DNA from: Ptychodera flava
Lineage: Eukaryota > Hemichordata > Enteropneusta > Ptychoderidae
DNA: 64,000 bases
NCBI RefSeq assembly: GCF_041260155.1
Contig: NC_091946.1
Coordinates: forward strand, 35,121,620 to 35,185,619
Direction of reading: 5' to 3'
Positions 23,664 through 35,574 of this stretch are shown piece after piece (positions within the stretch are counted from its first letter, which is position 1; each line of letters opens with the position of its first letter). The position numbers and the translations under genes were made by a program. The notes beneath the pieces are model-generated. The model ran no database searches. It was not told where the DNA came from and saw only the letters and a list, made by a program, of their open reading frames with translations.

Positions 23664-24860
23664 AATAAAATACTACCTTACCATATTTCTCAAATAAAAC
23701 CCTCCGAAGCGAGGCCGTCTCATTGGCCGAAAAAATTGACCACGCATGCGGCGTTTAAAGGTACTTTCAATTCGATACCACAACAAAAAAACTTCCTATG
23801 TAGCAATATGTGTGACCCTCTAGACCTACATCGTATTTTTCAAAAATAGCACCGAGTTTGCACAGATCTAAAAATAGATTTTATCTGTTGTAACTCAAAA
23901 AAGGCCATTCTTTGTCAAGAGAGGTGTAATTGTCTGCCGTGTGTCATCTCCTAGTTTGCCGTACGTATGGGTGACACACATCCGGGTTTTTTGGCGGTTC
24001 ATCTATGCTCGGGCAATCAGAAGGTTAGAAGGATCAACAGAGGATCCAATGTGATATTGGTCAAATTTTGGACAAGAAACTCGCAGACTTGAAAGCACAG
24101 ACATGACGTAATGTGGAAAAACATGCAACGTATTTATGGCAAATCTTCACATATAGAGCAGAGACAATTAATTTGAAGCATATCTCCATTGTCACTTTCA
24201 ATTTTACACTTTCAAATTTTATTTAGCATGCCGTTAACGATTTCAACGAAAATATTGGACAAGCGCAATGCTGAAATAGTCCGCCGTTGGGGTAGTCTAG
24301 ACCGAAATACTATGACGTGTGTATTTTATCCATTAGGTAGGTTTAAACAGACAGTGGAGGGGGAAGACTATGATAAGTTTCATTGACAACAGAGGATAAA
24401 CCAATCAAAAAGATTTCCGAAAAATGAAATTTCATCACGTAAATCATCATTCAAAATACCCTGAGTCTGTGGAGAGTCATCGTATTTACAACAATTTTTT
24501 CTTAGAAATGTAAAACAGAATTTATTGAAAACGGGTGTAGTGCCATAAAGGTGCAAGCGAAGCAACGGATAGCTACACGGCACCGAGAAAATGTTAAGAT
24601 TACAATATTGCTGGTCAATTAATAACACTCCAGCTATCGCAGTCTTTCACATAATAAGCAAATATACTTAGTAGCCGAATTACCAAACATTATAAAATCA
24701 TCACAGTTCGGCAAACTTTGTGTACATTTTGTTGTCTGTAAGTCTTATCACATTTAAATAATCCGAAGGGTCAAAGTCTTGATCTATAACGTTATGGTTC
24801 ACTGGAGATGTTGATGAAGACTAAGGGGATGATATTCGTTCGTAAACATCGTTTGTTCTA
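23664..24860. other. Non-genic stretch, one small open frame
   Basis: No repeat or known gene recognised. A 52-codon plus-strand frame starts at ATG 24229 and ends at 24387, lysine/arginine-rich with no known motif. It is not supported as a gene. Confidence 0.4.
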
Positions 24861-24866
24861 ACTTAC

Positions 24867-25004
24867 GTTTGCTGAATAAAATGTTATTCAGGGCAAAATT
24901 GATAAAAGGCTTTCCTTTATCATCGCTCCCGGAAAAGTCAATCGCCGACGTTCTCATTACTGATATTACAGAGGATGGTTGAAGACGCACGGGAAACGTC
25001 GAAT
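24867..25004 (-). CDS. Candidate internal coding exon B of an unidentified minus-strand gene
   Basis: Bounded by acceptor TTGACAG and donor C|GTAAGT on the minus strand. It has 138 nt entered in phase 1 and open throughout, giving 45 residues from STFPVRLQPSS to NNILFSK. The phase matches exon A upstream, which leaves one T (T plus AT gives Tyr). I do not recognise the family. The support is splice signals, open frame and phase agreement only, so it may be spurious or part of a pseudogene. Confidence 0.33.
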
Positions 25005-25876
25005 CTGTCAACATTTCCCTAAATTCTCTCTCCAGGAATTCAAATTTACCTACATGTCATTTAGGGGGAAGCACTAAAGACTAGCAAGTACGAAATAAGA
25101 AGATTACCGGAAACATATTCTCGGTCTTCTGTGTGATAATTTCAAGTTCTTTGCCAGGATCGTGCCATTGAACAATCCCTCAACAGCTAAAATAGACATT
25201 AGAGACTAGATATAGTGAAAGCTCCGTCATCCGTATCTTTGACATTTTTCCTTTCAATTTTGTTTTCATCTATTCAGTCTTTAAAATTACAATTTCTTGC
25301 TCTGTTCCCTACCATTATGTCGAAATGCCGAGGGTTCAAATTATCAGTGCTGCTATGCACTGTGTACATATCGTTGTTGGCATTTGATTTTCCCCTTTGT
25401 CAACACTAACGCTGCACAATTTACTCGTCGGCACTTTCTTTATCGTCGACTTTAAATTTGAAATTTTCTGTCCTGCTCTATTTCGACCATATTCCGAGAG
25501 TTGCAGTTGTTTTCTTTACGAATGATATCAGATCTGAACGATTGCCCGTAGCGCTGTGTGCTTTTACACATGACTCGGTATTGCACTTTGAGGCTCGCCT
25601 TTGCACAATGATCTCTGAGTTTCGTTCTAGAGCGTACACCCTCGAGTCGACGGTCTATCTTGTGAGAATGGTTGAAAGTTTCATGGAGAAAAGTTTCTGC
25701 AAAACGCCTTCCACTTTCGAGGAGCACGTTACCTTAAACGGGCTAGCACACACATCCCAGAACTGCCAGCTGGGTTTCAAGATCGAGGGCCTGCCGCGCC
25801 GATGTTGGCATTTGCCATTGCAATCTCCGCATCAGATTCAAGAGGTGGGACGATGCCTAAAAAAAGGAATACTTAC

Positions 25877-26046
25877 ATCCAGCCGTGCGTTTTAGTCCGT
25901 TAACAGCCGCTGGATACATCAAACAACGATCTGCTGCGTAACGCAAGATATTGTCGTCGTCGAACGGGAAATCCAAATGTATGGATACTTCCAGCAGCTC
26001 ACCAACCAGGGCCCAGGGGTTGCAATCCGGATTAGACAAATTTATG
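25877..26046 (-). CDS. Candidate internal coding exon A of an unidentified minus-strand gene
   Basis: Acceptor AAGATTAG|C and a strong donor GGAT|GTAAGTAT bound 170 nt that stay open in one frame for 56 codons, from INLSNPDCNPWALV through DFPFDDDNILRYAADRC to GLKRTAG. The composition looks like a real soluble domain, with a mix of acidic, hydrophobic and Cys residues and no low complexity. I cannot name the family. It is entered in phase 2 and leaves in phase 1, compatible with exon B about 870 bp downstream. Confidence 0.42.
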
Positions 26047-26281
26047 CTAATCTTACGAGAAGGAGATAGCGCGACATAATCAGTCGATTATTAGTAAAAC
26101 TTGAATAAGAACATTCACAGACTCTCGGGTCCTTCCTACCTCCATGATCGGTCCCAGACTGCCCCCCCACCCCCAAGTCGCCCGGCTTTTCTCGGCAGCT
26201 GAGTTACTGGCTGGGCCAAGGCGTTCACCCCACGATCTACAAAACAGCCTACCACTTATAGCGACAGTCTGCTGAAGTTTA
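26047..26281. other. Short spacer between candidate exon and transposon
   Basis: Contains a C-run near 26162. No feature recognised. Confidence 0.4.
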
Positions 26282-28591
26282 GGGACTGGACATAAATTAC
26301 AGGGGGGGTGGGGCCGGTGTTTTTCGAAAAACCGCTGCGTAAAAATAGTGACCCTTCAAAAGTTCATGCACAAAATTAGTGACCCTCCCCCTTATCCGTG
26401 CATGAAAATAAGTGACCCTCCCCTGTTACTCAATACCCCCCAAAAAACCCGCAATGTGTTAAAGACCCCCTTCTGACTTGCTATACTTTTTAAGTCGCCC
26501 TCCCGAAAGGAAGGCAAAATGTGGCCGATATAACGCGTTGTCCAAAAAATATCAAATCATATGTGTGTGATAATTCATGTAAATGTACTTTGCTTGAAGT
26601 GGCAGGTAAAAAGTGCATGCCTGTACAAAAAATGTAATTTTTAGATTTTATCGATAATGTTGATTCACTATACATGTAGTCGACTATAAGAAAACTACGA
26701 ACGTGTATTTTCCAGTATAAAACTAGCTATATCTGTTCATATACAGATGTTTAATAACTGATATAGATATACTTGATTAGCATGGGTTGTTTACAAGTGC
26801 ACATGTGAACAAGATATTTGATTTTGGAATTTCTCTCAAAATGTTGATCCACTATACATGGGAGTCTATGACAAAACTATACATGGGAGTCTATGACAAA
26901 ACTGTCAAAAAATTTTCAGAATTAAAAATTTGCACTATTTGTGCATATATGGACCCAATTTATTGACATAATTGTGCTTGATTAGAAGAGGGTGGTAAAA
27001 TGTGCATCTGTGTACAATAACTTTGTTTTTGGAATTTCGCATAAAATGTTGATCCACTATACATGGGAGTCTATGACAAAACTGTAAAAAAAAAATTTCA
27101 GAATTAAAAATATGCACTATTTGTGTATATATGACCCTGAATAATTGACATAATTGTGCTTGATTAGAAGAGGGTGGTAACACGTGCATCTGTGTACAAT
27201 AACTTTGTTTTTGGAATTTCGCATGAAATGTGGATCCATTATACATTGTAGTCTATGAAGAACTATGAATAATTTTTTTTAAATACAAAACTTGGCAAAT
27301 CTGTGTATTTATGTATGCTTGATTATTGATATTTATGTTCTTGATTAGACTAGAGTGGTTACAAGTCCATGTGTGTGCAAGAAATTTGATTTTGGAATTT
27401 CACCGAAATGTTGATTCACTATACATGGCAGTCTATGGTGAAACCCTATGAATAATTTTTTTCCAATACAAAAATAGGTAAATCTGTGCATTTATGTACA
27501 CTCAATTATTGGTACTAATGTTCATGATTAGACTAGAGTGGTTTCAAGTCAATGGTTGTGCAAGAATTTGATTTTGGCATATCACTTAAATGTCGATTCA
27601 CTATACATGGCAGTCTATGATGAAACTATGAATAATTTTTTTCCAATACAAAAATAGGAAAATCTGTGCATTTATGTACACTTGATTATTGGTATTAATG
27701 TTCATGATTAGACTAGAGTAGTTTCAAGTCAATGGGTGTGCAAGAAATTTGATTTTGGAATTTCACTGAAATGTCCATTCACTATACATGGCAGTCTATG
27801 ATGAAACTATGAATAATTTTTTTCCAATACAAAACTTGGTAAACCTGTGCATTTATGTACACCTAATCATTAGTATTAATATTCATGATTAGACTAGAGT
27901 GGTTTCAAGTCAATGGTTGTGCAAGAAATTTGATTTTGGAATTTCACCAAAATGTTGATTCACTATACATTGTAGGCTATGAGGAAACTACAAATAACTC
28001 ATAGGTTATCTGATCCTAAATTGTTATTCAAAAGTTGTTCGACCTGAAGCTTCCAGTTGTTATTGATGACACTATGCACTATTCTGAACAGTTTGTATTC
28101 TGTCAATGTCCTCAAAAAATTAAAAATAATGTACATACAGCGACATGAACGTTTGACACCGACCTATACCAATGTATTGTCAATGGGAGAATGATTTCAA
28201 ATAAGTAATCTCCCAAATTGTTATTGAAAGAGTCATTATAGGGGACAGTTATGCACAATAGTGTTGAATAAGTAGAAATCATGACAACTTAAATCAATGT
28301 GGCTGCTTGGATCATCAATACATTGTTTATTATACCTGAAATTTGCGCCCGAAGGGCGCGCCGAAAATGGTAATGGCAGAAAATGAAAGTGCCAGAGGAG
28401 GTATTTTTTCTTTTTTCAGTATTCCATAACGTGCACATGCAATTTCAGCTTTGATGCATGAAAAAAGGTGACCCTCCCCCATAGGCTTGCACAAAATTTT
28501 ATGACCCTTCAAAAATGCTTGCGCGAAAAATGGCGACCCCCCCCAAAAAACACCGGCCCACCCCCCCCCCCTGTAATTTGTGTCCAGTCCC
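26282..28591. mobile_element. 2.31-kb PIF/Harbinger-like non-autonomous transposon with internal satellite
   Basis: Inverted ends start GGGACTGGACA then AAATTACAGGGGGG, with TTA duplicated outside (26279-26281 and 28592-28594). Next to each end are tandem units of the type ATGCACAAAATTAGTGACCCTCCCC (26345-26425) and their inverted counterparts (28455-28545). A GC hairpin including GGCGCGCC lies at 28346-28362, 230-245 bp from the right end. The middle is a tandem array. No transposase frame. Related in design to the elements at 3463 and 19982. Confidence 0.87.
26600..27990 (+). repeat. About 181-bp tandem array inside the transposon
   Basis: The phrase CACTATACATGGCAGTCTATG recurs near 26668, 26849, 27052, 27236, 27416, 27598, 27778 and 27960, giving about eight units. 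The unit at 26849 also has an internal tandem duplication of TATACATGGGAGTCTATGAC. Other landmarks are TTTGATTTTGGAATTTC and GATTAGACTAGAGTGG. Confidence 0.92.
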
Positions 28592-28637
28592 TTAGTCCTT
28601 CAGTTTATTCTTCTTTGATAAATTAATATGTCCACAG

Positions 28638-28836
28638 ATTTGGAGCAAGTCTAACTCGATCCCTCACTTGTCCGTTTTTGATACTCCTAAACATCTGGGT
28701 CTATGGAACCATCGAGAACGGGATATTCCACTGTGTGATCTAATGAAACAATCGAACACAGACGGAAATTTCTATGAGGTGACAGCAGGCTTCTACTACT
28801 ATACTGAGAGCATTAGACCCAGATTGACACCTCAAG
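28638..28836 (+). CDS. Candidate internal coding exon of an unidentified plus-strand gene
   Basis: A 199-nt segment between acceptor TCCACAG and donor CTCAAG|GTACGC is open for 66 codons. The peptide begins IWSKSNSIPHLSVF and includes HLGLWNHRERDIPLCDLM, NFYEVTAGFYYYTE and IRPRLTPQ. It has no ATG-initiated frame, as expected for an internal exon. The other two plus frames and all minus frames contain stops. The family is not recognised. It starts 46 bp from the end of the 2.3-kb transposon, which may have disrupted the adjoining intron. Confidence 0.42.
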
Positions 28837-30764
28837 GTACGCCGTAAGGCTAAGCTCTGTTGCCTTTGTAAAGTCGATTTGTCACTTATAACACGATTGG
28901 AACTATTTGGGATAATTGGATGGTAAAGTAATGTTGATTTAATCTACAAATGTGATCTCATCTGCTTTTCTTTTTACATTACACACTTGTTTTATAAGTA
29001 ATTTGTATTATTGCAACATTAAACCATCTGGCACCTAAAACTTTTGAGAAATTTAAAGATTATGAAAATCCAATTATCCCAAATTAGTTCCAATCGTGTT
29101 TTATAAAGTACTGAAAGATTTTGTGAAGTTAACGAAGGTCGTATACAATTACAAATGGACACACGTGGCTTGTGCTATAGACCCTTGAGCGCTGTATCAA
29201 TAATGTTTACCTCGATCTGATGTGAGGTAGGACACCAATGCAATGTTTACAGTTGTGATAACGCATAATAAACACAAGCAGGTGGGATTACAGCGGAGAA
29301 AACATGCGTGGACGTTGCACAACATGTCTTGGTAAATTTACCAGTTCAAGGTACAACCATGTAGATAGTAGCGGACTTTTTTACCTCCGTGCACAGAGGG
29401 ACTGTGCTCCATGGTACAACAATAGACAGTAAAGAGGCCCCTCTAATGTCTACAGTACAACCACTGTTATGGAGAGCCCGTGATTCAATCTATGGTGTTT
29501 ATAGTACCAAAATGTGCAAAAGTGCAGTTACGCAGTTTAATTTCTGATAGATATTGCCAATCATCAAGTCATAAGCTGTGTTCGTCAGAACTTCAGTTTT
29601 AAAGTTCAATGAGTATTTCTGTTGATACGAAGTCCAGCAGTCTATCAGTTACAAAAAGGAGGTTTTTGTTACGTAAAACCTGAGTCAATACAGAAGTGAT
29701 TTACCGGCCATGTTTACATGTCACAATTGAAAATAAATGATTTACTAGGCCTCAAATACTAGACTGGGACTAAATAAAAAGTTCATCGGTAATGTAAGAA
29801 AGGGAAAGCAACTCCATACACAAGTCACATTTTGGTTGTTTGCGTTGTTTTATACGAAAGAGTTTTATTTGTAAGTGTGTATTGTGTGTGGCTGCTTTTG
29901 TATTAAAGAACTGATATGATTAGCCGTGGCGAGATGTAACCCATAGTCTGCATGTCTGTAACACTTCGACATCGTGTTTATAAAACCACACGAACTTACT
30001 TTCATCTTGGTTATTCGGTTTTAAGACAGAACAGCAAAACAGAATATGCATACACAGAACGAAAACAAACCAAAATGTGTTCAATGTGTTGAGTCGCTTT
30101 CCCTTTATTACAATTAGCGAGAAGGGATAATGCATCAGCCTGGGGTCATCAGAAAACTCGTTTCAGTCTTTATCTAAAGTTTATGTTCACTGTACAAGAC
30201 CTTGACCCAGGCCTGGCTCATGTTCATTGTGTAAGGGGGCCGTCATTATTTGCGGACGGTGGGTCGGAAGAATGGAACGGGTAACAAAAGATTATGATCA
30301 ATACGACTGGATAACTCAAACGATGATAACAAACGGGAGGGCCGGGGGTTACGCAAAAAAACTTCATGAGTGATAGTTGTTCTAAGTAACACACCAAATG
30401 AATTTATTTGAATGTCAAATTTTAGAAACGTTTTTGCATCAGGAAGGGGAGACCCTCCTCTCCTAAGCTCATCCATGTATTCACAACATTTCAGCTGCCT
30501 GGTCATCAACTGCACTGACAGGAATCGAATAAAGCCGTGACCACAAACACTGCATCTGGCTTCAAACTGTCCCTGTATTTTCTAACAGAAATATGCTTTC
30601 CTTATTTTTTGCATCTCACTGCAGAGTATAGTGGGCAAATTTAGAAACTGATGTAGATCCCGTGCTTATAAACTTAAAATGAGTAAATGCGAGTTGTGTC
30701 AGTATCGCTTTCCCATATCTGCATATCTGTCTGTCAGAAAAAAGCGGTAGTATTTAGTTTAAAC
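28837..30764. other. Non-genic stretch with a transposon-end remnant
   Basis: No gene recognised. Near 30232 the sequence GGGGGCCGTCATTATTTGCGG matches, in inverted orientation, the ends near 4911 and 40428 (CCGTCAATAATGACGGCTCC and CCGCAAATAATGACGGCTCC), so a truncated member of that family lies at about 30232-30520. Confidence 0.5.
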
Positions 30765-30768
30765 TTAA

Positions 30769-30985
30769 GGTAGAATACGCCTCGAAGGCGAAAGACTTAA
30801 ACTTTTACTCAAACTTTCCTCAACGAAACTTTCATCCATTCTCTTACCAAATCAACAATAAAAATTGGGGGTCACCGTGCAAAGTTTGAAACTAGCGAAG
30901 CAAATTACCCAACATTTTATTGATATTTGAAATTCGAAATGGTCGCCATCCCCTGTTAACTCTATTTGGATGAGGGGAATAAGCA
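30769..30985 (+). repeat. GGTAGAATRCGCCTCG-family repeat, 3'-truncated copy
   Basis: Preceded by TTAA (30765-30768). It matches 18335-18540 through ACCAAATCAACAATAAAAAT, GTGCAAAGTTTG and GAAATGGTCGCCATCCC, then diverges. Confidence 0.75.
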
Positions 30986-33967
30986 AAATTGGTATATCAG
31001 CCTTCAAAACATGTTTTGTGATGATTTTGCGAAATCGATTAAATTTACCAGTTAGCGGCACCTGATTTTTGGACAGCTTAGTATTGCTATACAGGCAATG
31101 GCAGCTCACTATCAAAACGGCATTGAAAGCAAGCACGGGATCATCTTCGCTTGCCAATTGCTTGAGAAGTAACAGACCCGTGCGAGTGGACGATGGCACC
31201 TGATACAAATAGCAAAAAGCTAGCGGGGATGTGCAATGTCCTGTAAGGCTGCGTTCAAAAATACTGAGGGTTGAAGGAATTCAAGAGGAGATCGGCAAGT
31301 TCTTGGGTGAGTAGAGGTCGATTTGAACGGTTTTACATTCTTTTTGGGTGTTGGGGATCTGAAAATATTTTGGTTCTCTTTTTTTACGTCAAACCAACCC
31401 AATAATGCAAATAATTCAAGGTAATAAAATTAGCAGCAAGCTGAATGCTGGACAGTTCAACATGCTGTAGGGAGTAGAACAAGTACACAAGATCGGGCCG
31501 GATAGCTACAACATGGAAGACCAGGAGAACTTTTAGTAAACAATGGCCTAAAAGGACAATAAGGATATCAGTATTCGCAAAAGTGTTAACTATTGTAAAT
31601 AAAAACGAGTGCATCTACCTGTATGTTGGTACAATTCACTTCTATTGCTATACGGTTACATCATGGGTTTGCCATTGTTGTCAATAGAGAGTTACCAAGA
31701 TGTGAACGATCAGTAGCTGATTACACTTGATATTTTTCTCATCACTTTTGTTCTGTGTATTAACATTTTCTTCTACTTGATTTTGTAAAAATCATGTTGG
31801 AAAGCTGGAAGCTTGTGAGTATATATATGCAGCAGTGTTGTCGTATTTCGACATTTCAATTCATGGCTGGACAGGGATATAACTGCCAGCGATAGTAGTG
31901 TACATAACACATATGAAGCTGTGGCTGTCTTGACGTGATACGTTGTAAAACAAGAGATTGGAGGTGATTCGAAGAGCAAAAATACTGAAAGGAAGATTTT
32001 AAAAGATCAGTTATGATGTTTGGCAGTTTAAAAGTTTTGGGGATTTGACCATTTTGATCATATAGAGGGGTGGGGTTTGAAACGTTTTTGAAGGGGGTCT
32101 AAAAACGACTTAATATTTCAATCGCGATTCCCCAAGCCCCCCCCCCCCAACAATATTTGTGAATGTAGCCTAATGTTGCGGTGTTGCCTCTCCCTCAAGA
32201 AATGGGAGAAGTAATAGCTCTACAATTCTTGAGAAATTGTGCCAATCCGATTATGCCAATTTAGTTCAAATCATGTTTCTTATGCAAGGAGAGCAAAAAT
32301 GTCTTGAGTCAAGAATTTCTGATCTGAGGCAGCAACTTTCCTTAATTTATTTTAGATTATTGTAAATCAAAGATAATGGCCCACTTTCAGTAGCATTGAC
32401 ACATCTGAAATACATCACACAATGCGGTAAATTGCGGGCTTATTGGCCGGGTCATTGGCTTTCTTCTTCAGCCTATAGATTTGACCCAAATCGCTGGAAT
32501 ATCTCATGGCTTAGGACAGAGACTGTGCTTATGAGCAAACACTATCGGACCAAGATTGTTTTTATGGCAGGATTGTTGGCCAATTTTACGAGTTTTGACC
32601 TGACACTTAAGAAGCTTGCTCTGAGTATGTATTTTCATGACATGGTCAGCATGTTAAACATTGTGTTCTTTTTTCAAATTCCTATTCCGCGGCGGTGGCT
32701 TTAGACCTGAAATCAACAAGTCGACTAAAAATATGAAGGCCAGAGCAGCACGCACAATCTGCTTGAACAAATCCGTGTAAGTGTAACTTTTACTAGAATA
32801 CATTTGTCCGGGCAGTGTTCAGTTGTTCTGTGCGTTCTGTTCTGGCTTTCATTTTACATTTTGCTTTTATTGACTGCGTTCTTTAAAACAAGCACACATC
32901 TGTTTTAGTTTCAGCTACGTTGTTACTCTCTCTGTGTATTCGTAGACAAACCAACATCAAAAAAACTTCGGAGACAGAATTCAAGTATGATCTATGAAGC
33001 ATATGTTTACAACACATTCTTGACCTTTCCTGACACTTGATATATGTATATAATTGCCACGTTGGAGCTTTAAGGAGCGGTGTCATGACAACGATTTTTC
33101 GTGGAGAAAGTAACGAGAACTTGAAGGTCGCTAGCCATGACAACAACTAAAATGAGAGCTACTTGTACATGGGAACCACTCTAGTAACTGCGATGAGATA
33201 GGAGTGGAAAGCCACTCATTTGATGAGTTTTAACACAAACTACTGAACTGCCAGATGCATTGTACTGCTTTGGACACCTTTGTGAAATTATCATATGACA
33301 GTGACAGTTCATTCAGTGATCAGTGATTCAGAACAGCAGTAACGTAAAACACGTCGCCTAGAAGCAATTCTCATTTTTCACATGTCTTTTTTGTTTTTGT
33401 CCCACAAGAATCTTGATTTCAAATTGTCTCTGAATGATATAAATGCCCTCTGTTTGACTCGTCAGCGCGTTAGCATATTACAATGTTCATGTGGTCCAGT
33501 GAAACAATATTTGTACACGTGAATTCATTCGGATATGACGATTATAAAGCTGTGTTCTGATCAATGAAGTGTGTGATTCCAGGGGAAAGAGAGGAATTTA
33601 ATCGAGACTTACTGAGTAAATTCTAGGAGAGTATTTCAATTTTGATGTGGTTCTAAGCGATCCCAAACGCGCAAGTGCAATTGGTGTTTGCAAGGTTTAC
33701 AGCTTTTAGCGAATAAATGAGGCACTTAGTCAATTCAAGGATGCATCATGGAATTTTGTTTAGGCGTTTGACCTAGCAGTGATTACGTACAATATTCTAT
33801 TTAAGGTTTAAGGCAGAATGCTACTCTTGCTCCAAGTCTGTGGTCATATAAAATATCAAAACAGAATAAACTGAAGGACGTACACTAAACTTCAGCAGAC
33901 TGTCGCGCTAAGTAGTAGTCTGTTGCGTAGCTTGGCTAGCCAGTAACTGGTGCGACTGGGGGTCAGT
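30986..33967. other. Non-genic stretch
   Basis: No gene recognised. A C-run lies at 32140-32148 in a decayed G/C-run repeat. The block 31190-31390 weakly resembles 9060-9200 (shared CTGAAAATRTTTTGGYTC). The 102-codon frame at 32396-32704 and the 118-codon minus frame at 30852-31208 show no family motif; the latter partly overlaps a repeat. Confidence 0.45.
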
Positions 33968-34322
33968 CCAGTAGAATACGTCTCGGGAACAGATAGTCTG
34001 ACTTTAAAACTTTTACAGCATTATTTTGCCCTACCACTTGTGGTGGTTTGTTTTGAAGTTTATGGAGTAAATTGTTTTCACTGACTTAGTTTTGTGAAAA
34101 TCGGGAATTCTATTTTTTCCAAATGTTGGTAACACAGGGATGACAGCCATTTTGAATTTCCAATGTCGGCAGGGTTCATATCGGGTATTATTTTTACTCT
34201 GGTACCAACATTTGCACGGTGCCACCCCCTCGATTAATATTCTTGATTTTGAAAGAGAATGGTTGAAGGTTTGCTTGGGAAAATGTTGAACAAAAGTTTA
34301 AGTCTTTCATTTTCGGGGCATG
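33968..34322 (-). repeat. GGTAGAATRCGCCTCG-family repeat, inverted copy
   Basis: Reverse-complement match to 18335-18682, with AGTAGAATACGTCTCGGGAA at one end, ACCACTTGTGG, CCATTTTGAATTTC, GAGAATGGTTGAAGG and GTCTTTCATTTTCGGGG in order. Confidence 0.72.
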
Positions 34323-34914
34323 AACAACCTGAAAAGGATTTGACATACGCCTTTCGCAATAGCCAGAGAATCCAAGGCTTGCTGATCTCCGTAAACCATC
34401 AGAGTTTTTTCAGTAGTTCAGTAGTCACTCAGCTAATGGGGGGCATACCGAACTCACTGACAAAATCAGTAGAAAATTTGAAAACGGCGAACGGTATTCC
34501 TGTTTCGTGTATCTATGTCAGGCTTTTTGCTATTTTTTTGGTATGTCAATTGCAAGATTTTGGTCTACTCCACCAAACCGGGTTGTTAATTCGTCCCATA
34601 AATTGTCCCATAGTTGCCGCAATTTCCCGTCAGGAGAGATGAAGACAAAATACAGACATCTAGATACCTGTTCACTCTCGAACTTAGGCGTGTTTGCGGT
34701 CAGCTGTTCCCCTTCTGCAATACTCTTCGTCAGACAACTTCACTGTTGAAGAAACAACCACGCAAATTTTCACAACATGGTCGTCACTTTCTTTGCCGAA
34801 TCATGTGATGCAAACATAAATCCAGAAGTGCGAACTTAATGTTTTTGATTCCAACTTTCGAACCGACAGGATCCGATACGCAATAAACCTAAAAGTATTA
34901 TCCTGTCTGTTCGG
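34323..34914. other. Non-genic spacer with fragments of a TTAA MITE
   Basis: The phrase TATGTCAATTGCAAGATTTT near 34542 matches a stretch in IWS1 intron 4 near 49056, suggesting a common dispersed repeat. The 127-codon frame at 34259-34642 begins inside a repeat and is not called. Confidence 0.45.
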
Positions 34915-34930
34915 CTGGATGTCCTCTTGC

Positions 34931-35130
34931 CGTCATAATGGCGGGAAGTATTTGTGACGTGGCCAGATATTTGAGATCGCTTTCACCAACGTCAACAGAT
35001 GAGCTCAGCCTTGGCAGACGCTATCCTTGACGTAAACCCGGCCTTCGCATAATGTAACCCATTTCTAAAAACATAATAGCGCTGATCGCGATTTCAGATT
35101 TAATCATAAATATAGGTGCACGCGCGCTAC
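34931..35130 (+). repeat. Long direct repeat, left copy (partner 38009-38207)
   Basis: About 190 bp, around 90% identical by eye to 38009-38207 in the same orientation, sharing GATCGCTTTCACCAACGT, ACAGATGAGCTCAGCCT, TAATAGCGCTGATCGCG and CACGCGCGCTACTTC. Confidence 0.8.
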
Positions 35131-35131
35131 T

Positions 35132-35340
35132 TCAGGAAATTCCATGCTAAAATTTGTCCGTTTGTCAGTAAAATCTTGTCCTTTTGTCACTAATAATTTT
35201 CGCATATAGAAAGCATTTGTTTAGGAAATCGTATGCAAAATCTTGTCCTTTTGTCAACAACACTTTTTGCATATAGAAAGCATTTGTTTAGGAAATCGTA
35301 CGCCATATCTTGTCATTTTGTCAATAAGATCTAGTGACCA
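35132..35340 (+). repeat. 67-bp tandem repeat, about three units
   Basis: Units contain TTTAGGAAATCGTATGC, ATCTTGTCCTTTTGTCA and GCATATAGAAAGCATTTG. The last unit is partial. Confidence 0.85.
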
Positions 35341-35574
35341 AAAATGTGACTAAATTAGCTATCATTCATACTTTTATCACTGCCACAGGTAACTAGGCAT
35401 AAAAAGGCACTTAGCACAACAAAGATATCACACAGGACAAGCAAGCATAATAATAAAACTATAGTGCAAAAACAAAAGCACGAATAATAATAATAGGTCC
35501 ATCCAATTATCATGAAATATAGGCACACATGCCAGCCATCATTCGGGCAACTGGAACGCTATGGAATATGCTGT

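Noticed and set aside
24229..24387. 52-codon plus-strand frame with a basic sequence
   Set aside because: No family resemblance, promoter or splice context. Frames of this length are expected by chance.
25458..25895. 145-codon plus-strand open frame overlapping the orphan minus-strand exons
   Set aside because: No recognised domain or upstream signals. The adjoining minus strand has better splice-site support, although that too is tentative.
26600..27990. CRISPR-like or centromeric array
   Set aside because: The units are long (about 181 bp), contiguous and diverged without unique spacers. The array is internal to a transposon with defined ends.
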